DNA of 64,000 bases. It comes from JABDCD01 sp964469525. Its GTDB lineage: Bacteria > Pseudomonadota > Alphaproteobacteria > Rickettsiales > SXRF01. Positions 48,480-57,670 of this stretch are shown here, one piece after another. The notes under the pieces were generated by a model that was given only the letters and a program-made list of their open reading frames with translations, had not been told where the DNA came from and ran no database searches. How positions within the stretch are numbered: position 1 is the first letter of the stretch; each line of letters begins with the position of its first letter. The translations under genes and the position numbers were made by a program. The stretch covers positions 1-64,000 of the forward strand of contig CAYXYU010000006.1 of the NCBI GenBank assembly GCA_964469525.1. The letters run 5' to 3'.

Positions 48480-49346
48480 CTACCACTGGCTGCGCGTACC
48501 AGCGGTTTCCAGCATACGGTCAAGCCCCGGGACATGCGGTTCGCCACGGAAATTGATGACGTTATTAAAACCCGCTGAACAGGTGGCCAATGTCTTGTCG
48601 CAGCCTTTGGTAAGGTTGTAGCCGTCATTTACTGCAATGGAGTAAGGCATGGGCAGTGCCAGGGTGATCTGCCCGCCCTGACCGGCGATCAGAAGATGCT
48701 CCTTAACCTCCATGCGCAACCCGGCATTGGCACCGCTGGTAAAGCTGATGACGCCGAAGCTGAAGGTATTGCTGGCTTCTCCCCGTGCACTGTCGATAAA
48801 CTGCAGAATGGATGCCGTCGAAGTAACGCTGCCGGTGACCGTATGCTCGGCCAGGTTGATCTTGCAGCGATTGTCGCCCAGCGTGGCGCGGCAGGAGGGG
48901 GAGAACAACTCCCCGATGGTCTGTGACAGGCGCTGCGTCAGCCCCCTCACCTCGGCAATAAACTGCTGCCGATGCATCGACACCTCGCCCAGCCAGCCGC
49001 GGCGCAGCTTCAGCGTGCCCTGCGTCAGATCAACATAGTTGAGCTGAAAGATTTCGATTTCAGCAAAATCATAGAGACCTGCTTGTATATCTGTTTCGGT
49101 GATACTACCGGATGTCAGCATTCCCTCAACGTCAAGGTTATCGACAGAAAAATTGCCGGTGTTTTGGATAGCGCTCGGAGTAAAGCCGGTGGCAGCCTGA
49201 TAGGTTACTCCGTCATAGAGAATGTCATTGTCATGATCGGTAAAGCCAAAAACGGTGGCATCGCGGCGCGTCAGTTTCCAGCAGGTGGCGAGCGTCGTCA
49301 CCTCGCCGGCCAGATGCGTGGCCAGTTCAGGAGAAATGCTTTTCAT
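48480..49346 (-). CDS. DUF2163 / phage BR0599-type tail protein (GTA gp13 homologue)
   Basis: About 288 residues. The N-terminal LATCWKLTRRDATVFGFTDHD and GVTYQAATGFTPSAIQ are the DUF2163 signature, and CRATLGDNRCKINL with further Cys residues mark the C-terminal BR0599 part. In RcGTA gp13 is an iron-sulfur-containing hub protein of the baseplate. I chose the ATG at 49346; an upstream ATG adds 13 atypical residues. It follows the g12 homologue by 2 bp. Confidence 0.92.
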   Translation of the reverse strand: MKSISPELATHLAGEVTTLATCWKLTRRDATVFGFTDHDNDILYDGVTYQAATGFTPSAIQNTGNFSVDNLDVEGMLTSGSITETDIQAGLYDFAEIEIFQLNYVDLTQGTLKLRRGWLGEVSMHRQQFIAEVRGLTQRLSQTIGELFSPSCRATLGDNRCKINLAEHTVTGSVTSTASILQFIDSARGEASNTFSFGVISFTSGANAGLRMEVKEHLLIAGQGGQITLALPMPYSIAVNDGYNLTKGCDKTLATCSAGFNNVINFRGEPHVPGLDRMLETAGTRSQW

Positions 49347-49348
49347 GC

Positions 49349-49948
49349 CTATACCCTGATTTCCACCAGCGGAATATCGTTCCAACTGTGGCTGCCGTAG
49401 GAATCCAGCGTGGCCGACAGGCGATCAGTATCAAAGCGCACCGGCACATCGAACTCGAAGTCGGCGCTGACCTCCACCCCGTTGCCCGGTGGGCTGGAAA
49501 ATGTAACAATACCAGTGGTTGTATCGAGGCTCCAGCCGCTGGCCTGTGGTACCCCGTCCAAGTATATGCTGACGCTCCCCGTCACCGGCTTGGTGATAAT
49601 GCGTGTCTCGGTTGTCATGCCGCTGGCATAGGTTTTGATAAGCTGGAAGCCGATATTGCTGCCGTCACCAGTGCCTATCGTCTGTCCACTGGCCTTATAA
49701 TCCGTCCAGTCTTTGAAACGGAAGCCATCGGCGCGACCCTTACGCGCGCGGAAGAAAGCGATAAGAGCGTCGAGCTGTGCCTGCGTCTTGACGCCATGTG
49801 CCACGTTATAGCGCGCCCGCGCCTGCGACCAATTGGCATTGCGTTGCTCATACCCGCTATGGGTAATTACAATATCGGTAGAATATTCGGGACCTCCGCC
49901 TGAACCATAGGCAATATCAGAGGGAAAGCGTGTCTCAATGAACGCCAT
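49349..49948 (-). CDS. DUF2460 distal tail protein (GTA gp12 homologue)
   Basis: 199 residues: FIETRFPSDIAYGSGGGPEYSTDI, the characteristic GYEQRNANWSQARARYNVAHG and FFRARKGRADGFRFKDW, and a C-terminal beta domain ending IPLVEIRV. These define DUF2460, the distal tail (Dit-like) protein of GTAs. The ATG at 49948 has GGAG six bases before it and is preferred to the ATG four codons upstream. It lies immediately downstream of the block of unknown genes. Confidence 0.93.
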   Translation of the reverse strand: MAFIETRFPSDIAYGSGGGPEYSTDIVITHSGYEQRNANWSQARARYNVAHGVKTQAQLDALIAFFRARKGRADGFRFKDWTDYKASGQTIGTGDGSNIGFQLIKTYASGMTTETRIITKPVTGSVSIYLDGVPQASGWSLDTTTGIVTFSSPPGNGVEVSADFEFDVPVRFDTDRLSATLDSYGSHSWNDIPLVEIRV

Positions 49949-49980
49949 GTTGTACTCCATAAATAAAGGAAATAGTAGAA

Positions 49981-50898
49981 TCAGCCCAAGGCCGGGCCGC
50001 CGCGGTGATTACCCGGCAGTTCGGGAGAAGGAAGATGCCCCATGCCGGTATACTGTTCCATCGCTGGTATGTTGACTTCCACTGGCAGACGGTCATGGAA
50101 CAGCAGGAAACGGGCATCCAGCTGGCCAGCATTGATGGCCTGCGCATATTGTTTGGAGGCAGTCATTTCCGGATTATTCATATCCGTAAGCAATCCCGTT
50201 TCGGCGCGGATGAAGTTGTCGTATTTACGCATCAGCTTACGCAACGCGGCATGCTCTCCCGCTTCCAGTGCGGCTCCCATACTGCGATAGCCGGTGAGTT
50301 TATGGAGATCCTCCCGGATTTTTTCCTTATCCTTGTGGCGCAGGCTTCCGGCCAGGGTAACGAAGGCTTCTTCGGCCGTGACCGCCTGCCCGTTCATCTG
50401 TTTGGCACGCAGCTGGCTGGCCACTTCGACCGGCGTCTCATGCTTGCGCGGAAAGAAAAACTCGAAGGCGCGATCGGCGATATAGCCACCAGCCATGCCG
50501 CCTATACCTCCGATAATTAATCCTCCGATAGTGCCTACAACAGGAGCGACCAAGGTACCAAGCACCCCCCCAGCAATCATGCCGACCGCAGATATGGCCA
50601 CCGCCATCGGCCGGTGGCTGTAATGCTCGCGCATCTTGCCCAGCGCGCCCTTGAGGCTGCGGCTGTGTTTCGCTTCCTGCCGGAGATCGGCTTCGAGCAT
50701 GGCGGAGAGCTGTTTATACTCCTCATCCGACATGATATGCGCTTCATGGCTGCCCTGCGCATAGGACAAGCCGACCGAGCCGACATCCATGGCCGCCCGC
50801 GCATATTTCCCCCCGGGAATGAAGGTCTGCGCTGCGCCCAGTCCCAGCTGGGCTGCGTTCAGGGCATTTCCAGTGGTGAACAGGCTATCATTCGCCAC
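49981..50898 (-). CDS. Hypothetical protein with glycine-zipper segment, GTA-embedded block gene 4
   Basis: Not recognised. 305 residues, GTG start with GGAGGG seven bases before it and 2 bp after the 550-residue gene. The centre (about 97-145) is a long Gly-rich hydrophobic stretch (AVGMIAGGVLGTLVAPVVG, then GGLIIGGIGGMAGGYIADR) typical of membrane-inserting glycine zippers; the flanks are helical and charged. It lies where GTAs normally encode the tape measure and could interact with membranes during DNA delivery. This is speculative. Confidence 0.7.
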   Translation of the reverse strand: MANDSLFTTGNALNAAQLGLGAAQTFIPGGKYARAAMDVGSVGLSYAQGSHEAHIMSDEEYKQLSAMLEADLRQEAKHSRSLKGALGKMREHYSHRPMAVAISAVGMIAGGVLGTLVAPVVGTIGGLIIGGIGGMAGGYIADRAFEFFFPRKHETPVEVASQLRAKQMNGQAVTAEEAFVTLAGSLRHKDKEKIREDLHKLTGYRSMGAALEAGEHAALRKLMRKYDNFIRAETGLLTDMNNPEMTASKQYAQAINAGQLDARFLLFHDRLPVEVNIPAMEQYTGMGHLPSPELPGNHRGGPALG

Positions 50899-50900
50899 GC

Positions 50901-52553
50901 CTACACCCTCCGCTCCGACACCTCGATGGCAACGCGGCGCGCCTGCTCATCGGCGGTATGTTTTCCTACCGCCGCCTGCAGCGCTTCGGTCTTTCCATTC
51001 AACCGGTCAACATGCGAAACCTGCGGAACGGCCTGCGGCGCTTTCGCATCGTTGGCAGCGGCGATCTTCTTCACGCGCTCCATCAGCTTGCCGCTGGCAA
51101 TCTCCTTCAGGACTTCGCCCGGCGAAGCATTCTCGGCAGCATATTGCCTGGCGACTTCGCGGGTAAAGGCATTCTCCGCCCCTCCGCGCTTATGTAAATC
51201 CAGACTGGCCGCGCCGATGAATTCGGCATAAAACTCAGGCGGAATCTGCTGCCCCAACGCATGCGCCTTGCGCACCTCGCTGTAGACGGGGAGAACCGAT
51301 TCCCCGAGCATCTGCGAGAGCGGCTCCTCGGCCATTTGAGTTCCTATCTGCGCCGCAATGGTTTTCCATCCTGCTTTACCGCGCGTAAAGGCAATAGCGA
51401 AGCCCATGCTGACCGTCTGCATGATGCTTCGGAAACCAAAGGTCTTGAACAACTGCGCGCGTGCTTGCGCCACAGGAGCCGGCACCTTGCCGGTTAGCAC
51501 CTGGTAATTCGATACGCTGTGGTAATCCTTGCCTGTCATATCGGCATACATATGGCGCAGCGAGGTCAGCTGCTGGGTAAAACCACGTGCCACGCCATAC
51601 ATACCCAGCACCGATGTGCCGATCATGGCTGCATCCATTACCGTATGCGCCATCGGCCTTTTAGCTAGTTTGCCGGGAATGTTTGCTACCGACTCTGCAA
51701 CATTTTGAGCATTTTGGTAACCATGCACTGCGTTAGCGTGTTCAGCTACTTTGCTGGCAGCGGCGACCATTTTTCTAGCCTGGTCGGTAAGCTTAACTCC
51801 CTTCTTTTCCACAGCGCTGCTAATATGCTTAAGCGCCTCAGCGAGCCTTTCCCGATCAATTTGCGCAACGTCCTGCACATTTTGCACCTTGGCAATGGTC
51901 TGCAGGTGCTTATGCAGGAGTTCGGAATTCCCTTCGAGGGTAAAATCTTTTGCCGCCGCCGTAGCGGTGGACAGCCATTCATTGGCTTTGCCTAGATTTT
52001 TCTCCATCCGCCATTGGCGAAACCCTGTACTTTCCGCCACCCACGCCACCGGTTCCGCGAAAAACGACGCGGTGCGGTTAGCAGCTTCGCCAACATATGT
52101 ATTGATATCAATGCCGGTGCGGCGTTCGATGCGCCTGCCCACCTTACTAAAGGGCATATTCATTGCACGCGCTGGCGTACCAATCTTTTTTCCAAATACT
52201 TGAATGTGTGATCCGACACCGTTACCTTTATCGCCCGTTGCCCAACTGGTCAGCTTGCCGACGCTTTTTGTCATGCCTCCAAGAAGCATGAAAGGAAGAG
52301 CACCGAGAAAAGACCCCATCATCGCCAGATTGAGTCCTTTTTCCGTCACCCCCACCGCCTTATCCAGCATATTGGGAGCGCTTTCGGCGGCGATTTCAGC
52401 AGCGGCAGCTTGTACGGTATTAGCGGCAGGCTTTGCTTTAGCGGTTTTTACTACACCGCGAGCTGCGCCTACTCCATTACGTACCCCCTCCCGCACGCGG
52501 GCGAGGTCATCCATATCGGGAATGCCGGGGGGGCCTTTCAGGGTTGTGATCAT
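50901..52553 (-). CDS. Large hypothetical protein, GTA-embedded paralogue family member
   Basis: Not recognised. 550 residues, mainly helical, with hydrophobic segments near 75-95, 305-325 and 375-390. Residues about 303-383 (MDAAMIGTSVLGMYG ... TGKDYHSV ... VAQARAQL ... RSIM) align with parts of the 401-residue and 793-residue proteins encoded upstream. GC-rich codon use is like that of the phage genes. It is co-oriented with the cluster and coupled to the next gene. Confidence 0.7.
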   Translation of the reverse strand: MITTLKGPPGIPDMDDLARVREGVRNGVGAARGVVKTAKAKPAANTVQAAAAEIAAESAPNMLDKAVGVTEKGLNLAMMGSFLGALPFMLLGGMTKSVGKLTSWATGDKGNGVGSHIQVFGKKIGTPARAMNMPFSKVGRRIERRTGIDINTYVGEAANRTASFFAEPVAWVAESTGFRQWRMEKNLGKANEWLSTATAAAKDFTLEGNSELLHKHLQTIAKVQNVQDVAQIDRERLAEALKHISSAVEKKGVKLTDQARKMVAAASKVAEHANAVHGYQNAQNVAESVANIPGKLAKRPMAHTVMDAAMIGTSVLGMYGVARGFTQQLTSLRHMYADMTGKDYHSVSNYQVLTGKVPAPVAQARAQLFKTFGFRSIMQTVSMGFAIAFTRGKAGWKTIAAQIGTQMAEEPLSQMLGESVLPVYSEVRKAHALGQQIPPEFYAEFIGAASLDLHKRGGAENAFTREVARQYAAENASPGEVLKEIASGKLMERVKKIAAANDAKAPQAVPQVSHVDRLNGKTEALQAAVGKHTADEQARRVAIEVSERRV

Positions 52554-52708
52554 GCGGATAGTATCCTGCCAATGATAGTTTCCTACATTTAGCAGTATAC
52601 CGCGCCGGATCAGGCGCTCCCACGGGTTTTTTGTTAATTTTTTATGACACTACAAGGGGGTTAGCCATGTGGGACGCAGAATAGACAAGAACAAGCTAAT
52701 AGAATGGG

Positions 52709-53914
52709 TTATTCCGGAAGCCCCATACCGGCGGCCGCAGGGAACTGAGGCTTATCGGCATAACGCTTGACAAACGAGTCCTCCCGCCCTTCCGGGAGAT
52801 GCGTTTTGCCATTGCCATTCACAATTTTACGGCCTTTAGGGGCGAATTCCACAATATCCTGCGGCGGCGTCTCATCCTTCCAGGTCGGAATGGTGACGGG
52901 ATACTCTTTAAGCGCCGCCGCCAGCCTATCGCCCTTTTGCACTTTTTTCACCACCTGTTTGAGTGCCTCCGCACCATAAGCGTTGGCTACCTCGATATAG
53001 GCCAGCGTCTGCTCGACCCGGCGCGGGTCGATCAGGTTATGGCCGAGCATATAGAGAAATTTCGGCAAGGTGAAATCGGCCTGGCGTCCGGCTTTTTTGT
53101 CCTGATAGGTATGGTTCATCAGGTCGGTCATGCGCTGGAAGATCACCTGGCTGTCTTTCCACATCTCATGGCTGACCTTGCCCTTGAAAGCATTCTCCGG
53201 ATCGTTGTCCAGCGCATTGCGCTCATACAGGCGCAGCAAATCGATAGGCTGAATGTCTTCTCCCAGGGCATTTTGCTGGTTTAGCTTCGTATCAACGAAA
53301 TTCTGCAGCTGCTCAAAAAAAGTGCGGTCTCGGAACACCACTTCGCCGAACAGGTAAGCACTGTTGACACCGACGCCGAGGTTGGTAGATGGCAATTCCC
53401 TCACCGCTTTTTTCCATTTTTCGCCTGGCACGAAACGTGAAAAATGCGAGCCGAAGAAACTGAGGTTGGCCAGTCCGCGCAAGGCATTATAGCTGATCAT
53501 GTTGCGGCGCGCTTTCACGATGCTTTTATTGCTGCTTTTGAATAAATCCAGATAGCCTACGTCTTCGGGCTTTTTGCCGGTTTCATAGGCAATGGCCTCG
53601 GCGAATACATTCTTCATGTCGCGCAGGGTGCTGTAGGCGAACAGGCTGGTGACGCCGAACATCCAGGCGCCCGCCGCCGCATCGAAATAATGGTGATATT
53701 GTTTTTGGGTTACTTTTTGAATGAGAGGGTCGAAATACTGCCCGATATAGCGTACGCCGAGCGCCGGCAGCGCCAGCCGCCAATATGAGTGTGTATGCTC
53801 ATTAATCGCCCCCGATACCTTCGGGGGAACGGCGTAGCCGTTTTCTTCCCTATCGCTGACCGGGCGGGCCATATACCCCTCTACGGTATGTGCGTTTTCT
53901 GGCGCTTCTTCCAT
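52709..53914 (-). CDS. Hypothetical protein, GTA-embedded paralogue family member
   Basis: Not recognised. 401 residues. Residues about 76-155 (FDAAAGAWMFGVTSLFAY, LRDMKN, TGKKPEDV, IVKARRNM, ALRGLANLS) share an ordered set of motifs with the 550- and 793-residue neighbours. The remainder is helical with conserved-looking aromatic residues. Two starts are possible: ATG 53914, used here, or ATG 53872, which follows GAGGGG at short spacing. It begins 39 bp after the upstream gene ends. Confidence 0.7.
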   Translation of the reverse strand: MEEAPENAHTVEGYMARPVSDREENGYAVPPKVSGAINEHTHSYWRLALPALGVRYIGQYFDPLIQKVTQKQYHHYFDAAAGAWMFGVTSLFAYSTLRDMKNVFAEAIAYETGKKPEDVGYLDLFKSSNKSIVKARRNMISYNALRGLANLSFFGSHFSRFVPGEKWKKAVRELPSTNLGVGVNSAYLFGEVVFRDRTFFEQLQNFVDTKLNQQNALGEDIQPIDLLRLYERNALDNDPENAFKGKVSHEMWKDSQVIFQRMTDLMNHTYQDKKAGRQADFTLPKFLYMLGHNLIDPRRVEQTLAYIEVANAYGAEALKQVVKKVQKGDRLAAALKEYPVTIPTWKDETPPQDIVEFAPKGRKIVNGNGKTHLPEGREDSFVKRYADKPQFPAAAGMGLPE

Positions 53915-53953
53915 CGCTTGTTTCTAGCAAGGGTGCCCGCATAACGCAACTGT

Positions 53954-56335
53954 TTACGGCGCCAGCGAGAAGTCGGGGGAGTCACTGGATTTCCGGTTTA
54001 TTTCGCGCTCCATATACCCTCGGCGTGCTCTTTCCTCATTATTTAATCCGGAAAGCGGATCAGGGACCTCTCCCGGTTCGGAGTTTTTCTGCGGCCGCGT
54101 TGCCGCCGCGACCATACGCTGCCAAAAACCGTCTTCCTTCTGTGCGCCGGATTCTCTGCCGAGCGTCATGGCGGCATTGGCGGCGGAGCGTTCAATGACG
54201 TTCAGCTCATCGCGGCTTTTGACGACATCCGCGACATGCTTATTCTCTGCTCTTGCCTGCTCAGCCATGGCAAGAATCAACTCTTTTTCCTTATCGCTCA
54301 GCTTCAAATGCCCATCCAGCGCCTCCGATCCATTCTCGATCATCTCCGCCAGCACATTGACTGCACCGTCCAGCATGGTAGTGAAGCGCTCCTTGCATTC
54401 CTTGCGCAGAGACTGGCAGCACTCCATGTTGATGCCCAGTTTCTTGCACAGTTTTTCGTCACTGCCCACCACGTCGCTGAACATGGTGAAGATGAACGCA
54501 CGCTGGCTCTTGTCCAGCGCATCTGATTCCAACGCCTTTTTCAGGTCATCGACGCTGAAGACGAAATTGCCCAGCTTGTCATTGATCTCCGCCTCGGTCT
54601 GTTTTTGCCCGGCATGCAGCAAGGCCGTTTTTTCATCGATCACCTTCTCGATGGCTTGTTTGGCGGCCGCTTCGTCCTTGCCGGTGCCGGCAGGACCGAA
54701 GGAGCGACCGTCATCGCTGACGATCTTCTTCCGCTTGTCGCCGACCAGCTCGATCAACGCGATGGCATCCATACGTCCGCTTTTAATGCGCTGCGCGATG
54801 GTCTTTACGGCAAATTCGTAGGCGGTCAGCTGACTGTCCGGCATGGACTGGATGGCTTCATCGTCCCAGCGCGCATTATCGAAATTCACCACGAACCGCA
54901 CGCCGATTTCCGGACGGTTGGAATCACGCTGGTGCTGCTGGAATATCTCATGCACGAAGCGCGTGTAGCTTATATCGCTTTCATGCCCGTGGGGAGTTTC
55001 CATCCCCGGCACCAGTTCCGGCGGATGATCCCCAGCTTTTTCCAGTGTGCGGCGCAGGTGAAGAATGCGATCGAGCGTAATGGGCTTGGCATATTCTTCC
55101 AGCCCCTTGCCGCCAAACAGCTTGGTAACATAATCAGCGGCGATACCGGCACCCAGACCGGCTGCCATGCGACCGATTTCGCTAGTCTGCTCGTTAATTG
55201 TATGTTCGGTATGCTCATTGGCACGCTGGCTTTCTTTAACCCCGTAGGCGTTTTGCCTGATGCGTTCCTGCTTGTCTTTTAAACTGCCGTATCTTTCTTC
55301 ATACTCGCGGCGAAGTGCACGATCGACCTGACGCTCCATATGTTCTTGGCTGCGCATGCCCTCTATGAATTCTGCAAATATCTGCTGCCGTCTGTCGTTC
55401 ATATTGGTGGAGTAGCGGTAGCTCGATTCGATCTGCATTCTCAGATCGTGCGTATCTAGGCCGTGCCGTTCAAGTTCACCCAACTGGCTAGCCAGGGTGG
55501 AGGGCGTCAGGGTGGACAGCACCTCCTGCAACTGGGTCGTCTTGCTGACGACGTGGGCAGCCTTGTAGCTCTCCAATCCCTTCTCGAATTCTGCATGGGC
55601 CTTATCAGTGGCCTTGCGGACGGCTTCGTTCAGGACATGGGAATCGACGTTGTGATGGTCGCCATCGGCGTGTGTTTCTTTGAGTAGTATATTGGACAAT
55701 GCTTCCGGATCATCCTTGTTCAGAAGGATTTCTTCTTGCGTTTTCCGCAACGCGTTCTTTTTACCCTGTTCGCCGATTTTTAGAGCCAGTGCCGGTGCAG
55801 CGGAGAGGGTGCTGGTGCCGGTTTGCAACATGCGTTGCCAGAAAATACCGTTAATTTTGCTGCGCGCATTGGCAACCACTTCATTATTGCCGGAGATGGG
55901 CGCCGCACTACCACTGGAGTGATACAATGGTTTGACGGCGTTCTTTAAATCATTTAAGGAATGTAAGGAATCATAGATAATACGGCCGCTGTTGAATCCC
56001 TGCTCGGCGAATATGGTGGCGTAGCCGGCAGCGTCCACGACTTTACCGGCGATGCCCGCTGCCTTATGGTCAGAATCGACGAATCTTCTGGCAATGTTCT
56101 TCGCCAGCGGCGTGATGCCGTGCTCCACTTTACGGCGAAGCCAGTCAAGGGCCGCGGGATAAAAACGGCGGAATTCCGTGGCCATCTCTGGCGAGAGATT
56201 GACACCGAAGAAGCGGCCGTCATCGCTGATCAGCGTTGTATCGAAGCCGGACGTATTCCCGTAATGCCCCCGCCCGCCGCCATGGTAGTAGGCGTCGTTG
56301 TCATACGGGTCAAAGTCGTCGTTCCGGTAAGCCAT
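53954..56335 (-). CDS. Very large hypothetical protein, GTA-embedded paralogue family member
   Basis: Not recognised. About 793 residues: an Asp/Tyr/Gly-rich N-terminus (FDPYDNDAYYHGGGRGHYG), then a long helical body with coiled-coil stretches (about 225-380). Residues about 100-173 (VDAAGYATIF, LNDLKN, VVANARSK, WQRML) share motifs with the 401- and 550-residue proteins. It is the longest protein in the tape-measure slot, but its globular composition is not that of a classical tape measure. An open extension to 56416 exists; the ATG at 56335 is chosen because the extra residues look untranslated. Confidence 0.68.
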   Translation of the reverse strand: MAYRNDDFDPYDNDAYYHGGGRGHYGNTSGFDTTLISDDGRFFGVNLSPEMATEFRRFYPAALDWLRRKVEHGITPLAKNIARRFVDSDHKAAGIAGKVVDAAGYATIFAEQGFNSGRIIYDSLHSLNDLKNAVKPLYHSSGSAAPISGNNEVVANARSKINGIFWQRMLQTGTSTLSAAPALALKIGEQGKKNALRKTQEEILLNKDDPEALSNILLKETHADGDHHNVDSHVLNEAVRKATDKAHAEFEKGLESYKAAHVVSKTTQLQEVLSTLTPSTLASQLGELERHGLDTHDLRMQIESSYRYSTNMNDRRQQIFAEFIEGMRSQEHMERQVDRALRREYEERYGSLKDKQERIRQNAYGVKESQRANEHTEHTINEQTSEIGRMAAGLGAGIAADYVTKLFGGKGLEEYAKPITLDRILHLRRTLEKAGDHPPELVPGMETPHGHESDISYTRFVHEIFQQHQRDSNRPEIGVRFVVNFDNARWDDEAIQSMPDSQLTAYEFAVKTIAQRIKSGRMDAIALIELVGDKRKKIVSDDGRSFGPAGTGKDEAAAKQAIEKVIDEKTALLHAGQKQTEAEINDKLGNFVFSVDDLKKALESDALDKSQRAFIFTMFSDVVGSDEKLCKKLGINMECCQSLRKECKERFTTMLDGAVNVLAEMIENGSEALDGHLKLSDKEKELILAMAEQARAENKHVADVVKSRDELNVIERSAANAAMTLGRESGAQKEDGFWQRMVAAATRPQKNSEPGEVPDPLSGLNNEERARRGYMEREINRKSSDSPDFSLAP

Positions 56336-56396
56336 CGTCCAGTCTGTGTTATTCGCCGCCGGGAAAATAAGAAAAACCCTATTTCCAGCCGTTACC

Positions 56397-56405
56397 ATTA
56401 TAGCA
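56397..56405 (-). promoter_or_regulatory. Extended -10 promoter before the 793-residue gene
   Basis: Minus-strand TGC-TATAAT about 62 bp before the ATG at 56335. It suggests that the block of four unknown genes has its own promoter rather than relying on read-through from the head genes. Confidence 0.5.
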
Positions 56406-56500
56406 ACAGACGGCAAAGGCCGACCAGCCGTTTTTTATGACATTTCGGTTACGGTAGTCCCTGTTTTGTCAGTGAAATCTCTTGCAAAGTCGCCCTAGCT

Positions 56501-56965
56501 TCATAAAATGTTCATGTATCGCGCAGGGTTATGGCATGCCGGTGTGCACCCCCCTCCCTCAGCCGCCTGTTTTACAATAAAATTCAAAGATTTCTCCGGC
56601 TCGCCCGGGTAATGGCCCGCCGCCAGGTCGGCCAGGCTCTGGCCCTGGCTGCTGCGCGGGGAACCGCCGCCCAGGATACGGTTGGCCAGCTGACTGGCTG
56701 AGGAGCGCAGGTCGGGGTTACCACTCAGCTTACCTACCAGACTCCCGAAAGCGTTGCGCAGAAGCGGCATAGCCAGTTGCTCAAAGACATTCCTCTCCTC
56801 TCCCTCCCCCCGGCTTCCACGAATCCTGCGGCTGCTGGATGTGCGTTGTGGTTCGCCATGGATAAGGGCATCGAATCGGCGGAGGGTTGCCTGCACACCG
56901 GCGACGCTATTCTGCAGTTGCCGCAAATGGGGCGAAAGATTGGGATTAAGGGGATCGATGGGCAT
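56501..56965 (-). CDS. Small phage-like protein in the g10-g11 position
   Basis: 154 residues starting MPIDPLNPNLSPHLRQL, with a short amphipathic helix, a basic disordered linker (SSSRRIRGSRGEGEE), then helix-rich FEQLAMPLLRNAFGSL, and an odd Cys-containing tail. AAGG lies four bases before the ATG. GTAs carry a short tape-measure gene about here; this could be a degenerate or extremely short version, but I cannot support that with clear motifs. Confidence 0.55.
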   Translation of the reverse strand: MPIDPLNPNLSPHLRQLQNSVAGVQATLRRFDALIHGEPQRTSSSRRIRGSRGEGEERNVFEQLAMPLLRNAFGSLVGKLSGNPDLRSSASQLANRILGGGSPRSSQGQSLADLAAGHYPGEPEKSLNFIVKQAAEGGGCTPACHNPARYMNIL

Positions 56966-57049
56966 AAGACCTTATTGGTGATGAGGCTGCCATGGACAGC
57001 GGAATTTTCTTACAGTACACTTCCTCCCATGCATGGGAAGAAGAAACCA

Positions 57050-57670
57050 ATGGAACGTGAACCGCGCGCGACGTCTCCTAAATCTCGGCGGCAGATGCGC
57101 TTTACCCGCTCACACAGCCTGCTGCTACTCGTGCTCGCCTGCGCGGTGGGGCTTATCATTGCCTATGGCTGGCAAACGCATGATGCAGACAACCAGTTCG
57201 AGGATCAGGAACGTGTAGATACTGCACCGCCTGCGGCAGATGCAGTCCAACGGGCGCCGCAGCCGGCAACTGCTCCTCCGCCGGTAGTCAGTAAAACCTA
57301 TGTTCCCGAGCATATACCGCAAAGCGCCCTCGAAGAAGTATATGCTCCACAGGTGGATAACGAGACCCAGGCAAAGCTGAACGAAATCAAGAAACGCTAC
57401 GAGGGTGTTCTAGTGACGCACATGTTCCTGCTCAGGTGCAAAATTGCCAAGCCGGAGGATCAGAAGATCATCATGAACGCTATGCACAAGGAAATTATTG
57501 CTGCCGATCCGCACGGCCCCATGTATTTCAATGTGACCACGGCAGCGACCGGTGCCTATAATGAGATGTATATCAACACCCCCTGCACTACTCCGGAGGT
57601 AGCAACGCTTGCGACGCAGTACCTGGATTATGTCAGGGCGCTGTCCGAACGCTATCCTTCGAATGAATAA
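57050..57670 (+). CDS. Membrane-anchored periplasmic hypothetical protein, opposite strand
   Basis: About 206 residues: a basic N-terminus, one membrane helix (SLLLLVLACAVGLIIAYGW), a Pro/Ala-rich spacer, then a periplasmic domain (about 90-206) with two Cys (LLRCKIAK, NTPCTTPE). The frame is open back to 56777, but that part overlaps the minus-strand 154-residue gene. I chose the ATG at 57050 after GAAGAAGAAACC. Its end overlaps the g10 homologue by 38 bp. It interrupts the phage gene order. Confidence 0.65.
   Translation: MEREPRATSPKSRRQMRFTRSHSLLLLVLACAVGLIIAYGWQTHDADNQFEDQERVDTAPPAADAVQRAPQPATAPPPVVSKTYVPEHIPQSALEEVYAPQVDNETQAKLNEIKKRYEGVLVTHMFLLRCKIAKPEDQKIIMNAMHKEIIAADPHGPMYFNVTTAATGAYNEMYINTPCTTPEVATLATQYLDYVRALSERYPSNE

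Noticed and set aside
56777..57049. N-terminal extension of the plus-strand membrane protein
   Set aside because: It overlaps the minus-strand 154-residue ORF and would put about 90 unrelated residues before the membrane anchor.
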